A stretch of 8,076 nt of DNA, from contig SFIL01000044.1 in NCBI GenBank assembly GCA_004556205.1, positions 1-8,076 on the forward strand. Reading direction: 5' to 3'. Below are positions 5,239-8,076 of this stretch, piece by piece. Source of the DNA: Clostridiales bacterium. Lineage in GTDB: Bacteria > Bacillota > Clostridia > Oscillospirales > Oscillospiraceae. The translations under genes were made by a program, and so were the position numbers. The first letter of the stretch is position 1, and each line of letters starts with the position of its first letter. Under the pieces are notes generated by a model. The model saw nothing but the letters and a program-made list of their open reading frames with translations, did not search any database and was not told the DNA's origin.

Positions 5239-5877
5239 TCAGCCTCCCTCGTGCTCGTTCTTAGCTTTATGGAAATATGTCTTGCGCTCCTGCCCGTGCA
5301 GCAGGCGCTTGATATTGCCGCGGTGCATAAAGAACACCAAAACAGCCATTGCCGCCATCAGCAAGCAGACCCACAGATTGTCATGGTACTGCAGAATCAG
5401 CATCGTCGCAAAGGATACCACGCCGACAAACGAGCCCAACGAGACATAGCGCGTGACAAAAAAGACGATCAAAAACAGCGTAAAGGCAATTGCCGCAATC
5501 TTCCAGTTCATCACGATGGCGAGCGTACCCGTGCAAAGCACGCCCTTGCCGCCGTGGAAGCCGAAGAAAACAGGGAAAATATGCCCCACCTGCACCGCAA
5601 CACCCGCAATCATTCTTGCAACCGGAGGATCAATCTCCTTCAGGAAAGACTGCGCAAGCAGGCAGCCGAGAACAACCTTGCCCATGTCGATCACGACGAC
5701 CAGCAGCGTCATCCAGCCGCCGTAGCTCCGCAAGAAATTCGTCAGACCTGCGTTGCCGCTGCCCTTTTTGCGGACATCCTCGTGCATGCGCACCTTAGAA
5801 ACGATAATCGCACCGTTCACGCTGCCAAGCAGGTAACACACAACAACACAGAGCAGGATTTTCAACCAGAGACTCAT
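5239..5877 (-). CDS. plsY: Acyl-phosphate:glycerol-3-phosphate acyltransferase PlsY
   Basis: PlsY is an integral membrane enzyme that transfers an acyl chain from acyl-phosphate (made by PlsX) to glycerol-3-phosphate, giving lysophosphatidic acid. The 212-residue protein is highly hydrophobic with several membrane helices. The three conserved cytosolic motifs are visible: DVRKKGSGNAGLTNFLRSYG (34-53), HIFPVFFGFHGGKGV with H99 and G109-G-K-G-V (99-113), and HRGNIKRLLHGQE (185-197). The second motif continues C-T-G-T where A-T is more usual after GGKGV, a mild change. ATG 5877 overlaps the der stop by 4 bp (ATGA), and purine-rich ribosome binding sequence lies in the der end. The position between der and gpsA is a common clostridial order. 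Confidence 0.96.
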   Translation of the reverse strand: MSLWLKILLCVVVCYLLGSVNGAIIVSKVRMHEDVRKKGSGNAGLTNFLRSYGGWMTLLVVVIDMGKVVLGCLLAQSFLKEIDPPVARMIAGVAVQVGHIFPVFFGFHGGKGVLCTGTLAIVMNWKIAAIAFTLFLIVFFVTRYVSLGSFVGVVSFATMLILQYHDNLWVCLLMAAMAVLVFFMHRGNIKRLLHGQERKTYFHKAKNEHEGG

Positions 5878-7202
5878 TCGTCCTTATCTCCCTTCTGCCG
5901 AATGGTAATCTTGATGGGCGTTCCCTCCAGTCCAAACACCGCGCGAATCTGATTCTCCAAATAGCGCTGATATGAGAAGTGGAACAGCCGCGCGTCGTTG
6001 CAGAAGATTACGAAATGCGGCGGCTTCACGCCGACCTGCGTCATATAATAGATCTTCAGCCGTCTGCCCTTGTCCGTCGGCGGCTGCACACGCGCAGTCG
6101 CGTCCTCAAGGATGTTATTGAGCATACCCGTCGTAATACGCATCGCGCTCTGATTTGCCACGTAATTGATCAGCTCATAGAGCTTATTCACGCGCTGACC
6201 GGTCAATGCGGAGATGAACAGGATCGGCGCGTAGCTCATATAGCTCAGATCCTGCCGAATCTTTGCGGTCATCTCGTTCATCGTGTTCGTCTCTTTTTCA
6301 AGCATATCCCACTTGTTGACAACGAGGATGCTCGCCTTGCCCGCCTCGTGCGCAAGACCCGCGATCTTGGTATCCTGCTCCGTCACGCCCTCGTTGGCGT
6401 CGATCAGGATCAGGCACACATCCGCGCGGTCAATGGCAGCGATAGAGCGCATATTGGAATATTTTTCGATCGCATCGTCCACCTTCGACTTGCGGCGCAT
6501 TCCCGCCGTGTCGATAAAGCGGTATTTGCCGAATTCGTTTTCAAAATAGCTGTCGATGGCATCGCGGGTCGTGCCCGCGACATCGGAGACAATGACGCGT
6601 TCCTCGCCCAAGATGCGGTTGAGCAGGCTCGATTTCCCGACATTCGGCTTGCCGACGATGGCAACATTGATGATCTCACCTTCGTTCTCATCCTCCGTCT
6701 CCTCGGGAAAATGCGTCACGCACCAGTCGAGCAGGTCGCCCGTACCGTGACCGTGGACGGCGGAGACTTCGATGGGGTCGCCCAGTCCGAGCATATAGAA
6801 TTCATACACATCGGGATTCGTTGCACCGACGCTGTCGCACTTGTTGACCGCGAGGCACACGGGCTTCTTACTGCGCAGGAGCATGGATGCCACATCCATA
6901 TCCGCCGCCGTCACGCCCGTCTTGATATCTGTGACCATCACGATCACATCCGCCGTCTCAATGGCGATCTCCGCCTGACGGCGCATGAATTTCAGCATTT
7001 CGCTGTCGGTGTTCGGCTCAATGCCGCCCGTATCCACCAGCTCGAATTCTCTGCCGTTCCAGTCACAGCTCCCATAAATGCGGTCGCGCGTCACGCCGGG
7101 TGTATCCTCGACGATGGCGGTGCGCTTGCCTGTGAGCTTATTGAACAGCATGGACTTTCCCACATTGGGTCTGCCCACGATCGCTACCAAAGGCTTTGCC
7201 AT
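5874..7202 (-). CDS. der: Ribosome biogenesis GTPase Der (EngA)
   Basis: Der has two GTPase domains in tandem and a KH-like domain, and is needed for 50S subunit maturation. The 442-residue protein is full length. Domain 1 has GRPNVGKS (10-17), DTPGVTRDR (33-41), DTGG (57-60) and NKCD (120-123). An acidic linker (about 166-176) joins it to domain 2 with GKPNVGKS (184-191), AGTTRD (209-214), DTAG (231-234) and NKWD (296-299). The KH-like domain is at about 350-435, with PPHFVIFCND at 394-403. Both GTP-binding sites look intact. Residue 18 is M where T or S is common after GKS. ATG 7202 has GGAGG 8 nt upstream. It heads the der-plsY-gpsA-gtrA-like unit and has a candidate promoter just upstream. 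Confidence 0.98.
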   Translation of the reverse strand: MAKPLVAIVGRPNVGKSMLFNKLTGKRTAIVEDTPGVTRDRIYGSCDWNGREFELVDTGGIEPNTDSEMLKFMRRQAEIAIETADVIVMVTDIKTGVTAADMDVASMLLRSKKPVCLAVNKCDSVGATNPDVYEFYMLGLGDPIEVSAVHGHGTGDLLDWCVTHFPEETEDENEGEIINVAIVGKPNVGKSSLLNRILGEERVIVSDVAGTTRDAIDSYFENEFGKYRFIDTAGMRRKSKVDDAIEKYSNMRSIAAIDRADVCLILIDANEGVTEQDTKIAGLAHEAGKASILVVNKWDMLEKETNTMNEMTAKIRQDLSYMSYAPILFISALTGQRVNKLYELINYVANQSAMRITTGMLNNILEDATARVQPPTDKGRRLKIYYMTQVGVKPPHFVIFCNDARLFHFSYQRYLENQIRAVFGLEGTPIKITIRQKGDKDE

Positions 7203-7244
7203 ATGCTTTGCCTCCTTCTGTTCTTAAGTTTCCCTATTTTTTCT

Positions 7245-7273
7245 ATTATTGCACAAATGCGGTAATTTTTCAA
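7245..7273 (-). promoter_or_regulatory. Candidate sigma-A promoter of the der operon
   Basis: On the minus strand TTGAAA (-35, 7268-7273), a 17-nt spacer and AATAAT (-10, 7245-7250) preceded by TGC (extended -10). Start near 7238 gives a leader of about 36 nt. It sits in the gap after the GNAT gene, so the operon can be expressed independently of that gene. Confidence 0.7.
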
Positions 7274-7284
7274 CCATGAAAGCG

Positions 7285-7752
7285 CTATAGGATCGTCTCC
7301 ATGCCGATTTTCTGCGGCTTCAGCCCGCAAGCCTCATAAAACCGCAAGGCGCTTTCGTTGCACGCCCAGACATTGAGCGTCAGATTATAGCAGCCGCTTG
7401 CCTTGGCAAAGTCGTGCACATAGGCGTACAGTGCCCTGCCGATCCCCTGCCCTCGTGCAGACTCGTCCACACACAAATCATCAATATAGAGCGTTTTGAT
7501 GTCGGTCAGAATATTGTCTGCGGGAAAACAGCGAAAAATACAAAATGCGTAGCCGCAGGTCACGCCGTCCTGCACCGCAACAAAGATCGGGCGCGTCTCA
7601 TCGCAAAGAATATCTTGAAGCTCACCGTCCGTGTATTTTTCCGTTCCGCCGCGAAATAAATCAGGGCGTCCTGCATGATGCACCTCCAGTACCTGCCGCA
7701 GCAGTCGATGCAGCGCCGGCAGATCACAATGCTTCGCTCTTCGTATTTCCAT
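7285..7752 (-). CDS. GNAT family N-acetyltransferase, substrate unknown
   Basis: A 155-residue single-domain GNAT protein that should transfer an acetyl group from acetyl-CoA to an amine; the substrate cannot be told from sequence. The N-terminus MEIRRAKHCDLPALHRLL is the usual first strand and helix. Motif A is IDDLCVDESARGQGIGRAL (90-108), with the acetyl-CoA pyrophosphate-binding R-G-Q-G-I-G at 100-105. Motif B holds N132-E-S-A-L-R-F-Y139, where Y139 is a candidate general acid, followed by E-A-C-G-L. A HHAGRPDLF segment at 25-33 is a recognisable feature of a common Firmicute subfamily whose function I do not know. ATG 7752 has GGAGG a few nt upstream. It ends 82 bp before der and may or may not be co-transcribed with it. 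RimI is an alternative but the N-terminus does not fit well. Confidence 0.9.
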   Translation of the reverse strand: MEIRRAKHCDLPALHRLLRQVLEVHHAGRPDLFRGGTEKYTDGELQDILCDETRPIFVAVQDGVTCGYAFCIFRCFPADNILTDIKTLYIDDLCVDESARGQGIGRALYAYVHDFAKASGCYNLTLNVWACNESALRFYEACGLKPQKIGMETIL

Positions 7753-7810
7753 TTCCTTCCTCCAATTCCAGCTTTAGGGCGGGGACATGTCATAAGGCGG
7801 TGCAGGAACT

Positions 7811-7882
7811 ACCGACTGTGCACAAGCTTATTCGTTTGTACCGTCTGTCGCTACGCGGTCGGTATGCCCAGTGGTCGTGCCC
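7811..7882. repeat. Direct and inverted repeats upstream of the GNAT gene
   Basis: In the 216-bp gap between the GNAT gene and rpmF, TACCGTCTG (7839-7847) pairs with CGGTCGGTA (7856-7864) with one mismatch and one wobble. ACCGACTGTG (7811-7820) recurs as ACCGTCTGTC (7840-7849), 8 of 10 identical. GGTATGCCC (7861-7869) recurs as GGTCGTGCCC (7873-7882). No convincing ORF or promoter for the GNAT gene is visible here. It resembles a dispersed intergenic repeat, but that cannot be shown from one copy. Confidence 0.35.
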
Positions 7883-7915
7883 TACAAGCCTTACTCTTCT
7901 CGTTTCGTCTCCGTC

Positions 7916-7949
7916 AAAAAAAGAAAAGAGGAAGGAACATTCCCTCCTC
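7916..7949 (-). terminator. Rho-independent terminator of rpmF
   Basis: On the minus strand a 9-bp stem (7928-7936 with 7941-7949, one G-U pair) closes on a 4-nt loop and is followed by a T-rich run (7916-7927, broken by one C). It lies 20 bp after the rpmF stop. Confidence 0.85.
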
Positions 7950-7968
7950 ATCTCTTATCCATGCGAAC

Positions 7969-8076
7969 TTATTTCGCTTCAGCGGCAGGAAGAACCTCGC
8001 GACCATTGTAGGTACCGCAATTCTTGCAAGCTCTGTGGGGCAGGCGCGGTTCGCCGCATTTCGGGCAGGCAACAAC
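7969..8076 (-). CDS. rpmF: 50S ribosomal protein L32, C-terminal part (start beyond window)
   Basis: L32 is a small zinc-ribbon protein of the large ribosomal subunit. Only the last 35 residues are in the window; the frame is open at the right edge. They show the L32 pattern of two CxxC pairs, C-P-K-C-G then LPHRACKNCGTYNGREV, so this is the zinc-binding (C+) form like L28 nearby. The tail PAAEAK is ordinary. The stop is TAA and a terminator follows. The rest of the gene, and the usual upstream DUF177 (YceD-like) gene if present, lie outside the window. Confidence 0.95.
   Translation of the reverse strand, partial: VVACPKCGEPRLPHRACKNCGTYNGREVLPAAEAK

Noticed and set aside
5979..7265. A 428-codon open frame on the plus strand
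   Set aside because: It lies antisense to der, which has complete GTPase motifs in both domains. The plus-strand product is rich in H, R and D with no recognisable fold, typical of a mirror frame of a GC-biased gene.
7753..7968. A riboswitch or T-box upstream of the GNAT gene
   Set aside because: I see no T-box sequence, no known aptamer core and no terminator next to the GNAT start; the only terminator here belongs to rpmF.

Overview
The window reads as a chromosomal segment of a low-to-mid GC Gram-positive bacterium of the class Clostridia, most likely the order Oscillospirales (inference from remembered family resemblance of Der and HPrK, plus the ECF sigma / DUF4825 anti-sigma pair; no search was run). 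HPr kinase/phosphorylase, PlsY and zinc-ribbon L28 and L32 all fit a Firmicute. By eye the base composition is even, with no phage, transposon or CRISPR signature.

Layout. Positions 1-1736 (minus) hold an ECF sigma factor and, overlapping its 3' end, a membrane anti-sigma factor with an N-terminal zinc-binding domain and a DUF4825-type domain. The anti-sigma gene runs off the left edge. Upstream of the sigma gene are a possible ECF-type promoter and an unusual chain of small hairpins joined by ATATCAT-like linkers (1831-1973). Next come a tRNA-Arg(CCG) with its own promoter and a tight terminator (1976-2145), then hprK (2292-3242, minus). hprK is divergent from rpmB (3434-3622, plus); both have recognisable sigma-A promoters in the shared 191-bp gap. 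rpmB starts at TTG and ends in a textbook terminator.

From 7273 down to 3805 (minus) a promoter precedes a four-gene unit, der - plsY - gpsA - gtrA-like, with overlaps or gaps of 4-5 bp. Der is a ribosome-assembly GTPase. GpsA makes sn-glycerol-3-phosphate and PlsY acylates it, so the middle two genes perform consecutive first steps of phospholipid synthesis; the GtrA-like membrane protein is a tightly coupled extra. Upstream lie a GNAT acetyltransferase (7285-7752), a repeat-bearing gap, and the 3' end of rpmF (7969-8076), which has its own terminator.

Most of the window is housekeeping. The parts that ordinary genes do not explain are the mini-hairpin array at 1831-1973, the DUF4825 anti-sigma system with its possible self-controlled promoter, the GtrA-like gene tied to a phospholipid operon, and the repeats at 7811-7882. 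I do not see a clear new defence or mobile system.
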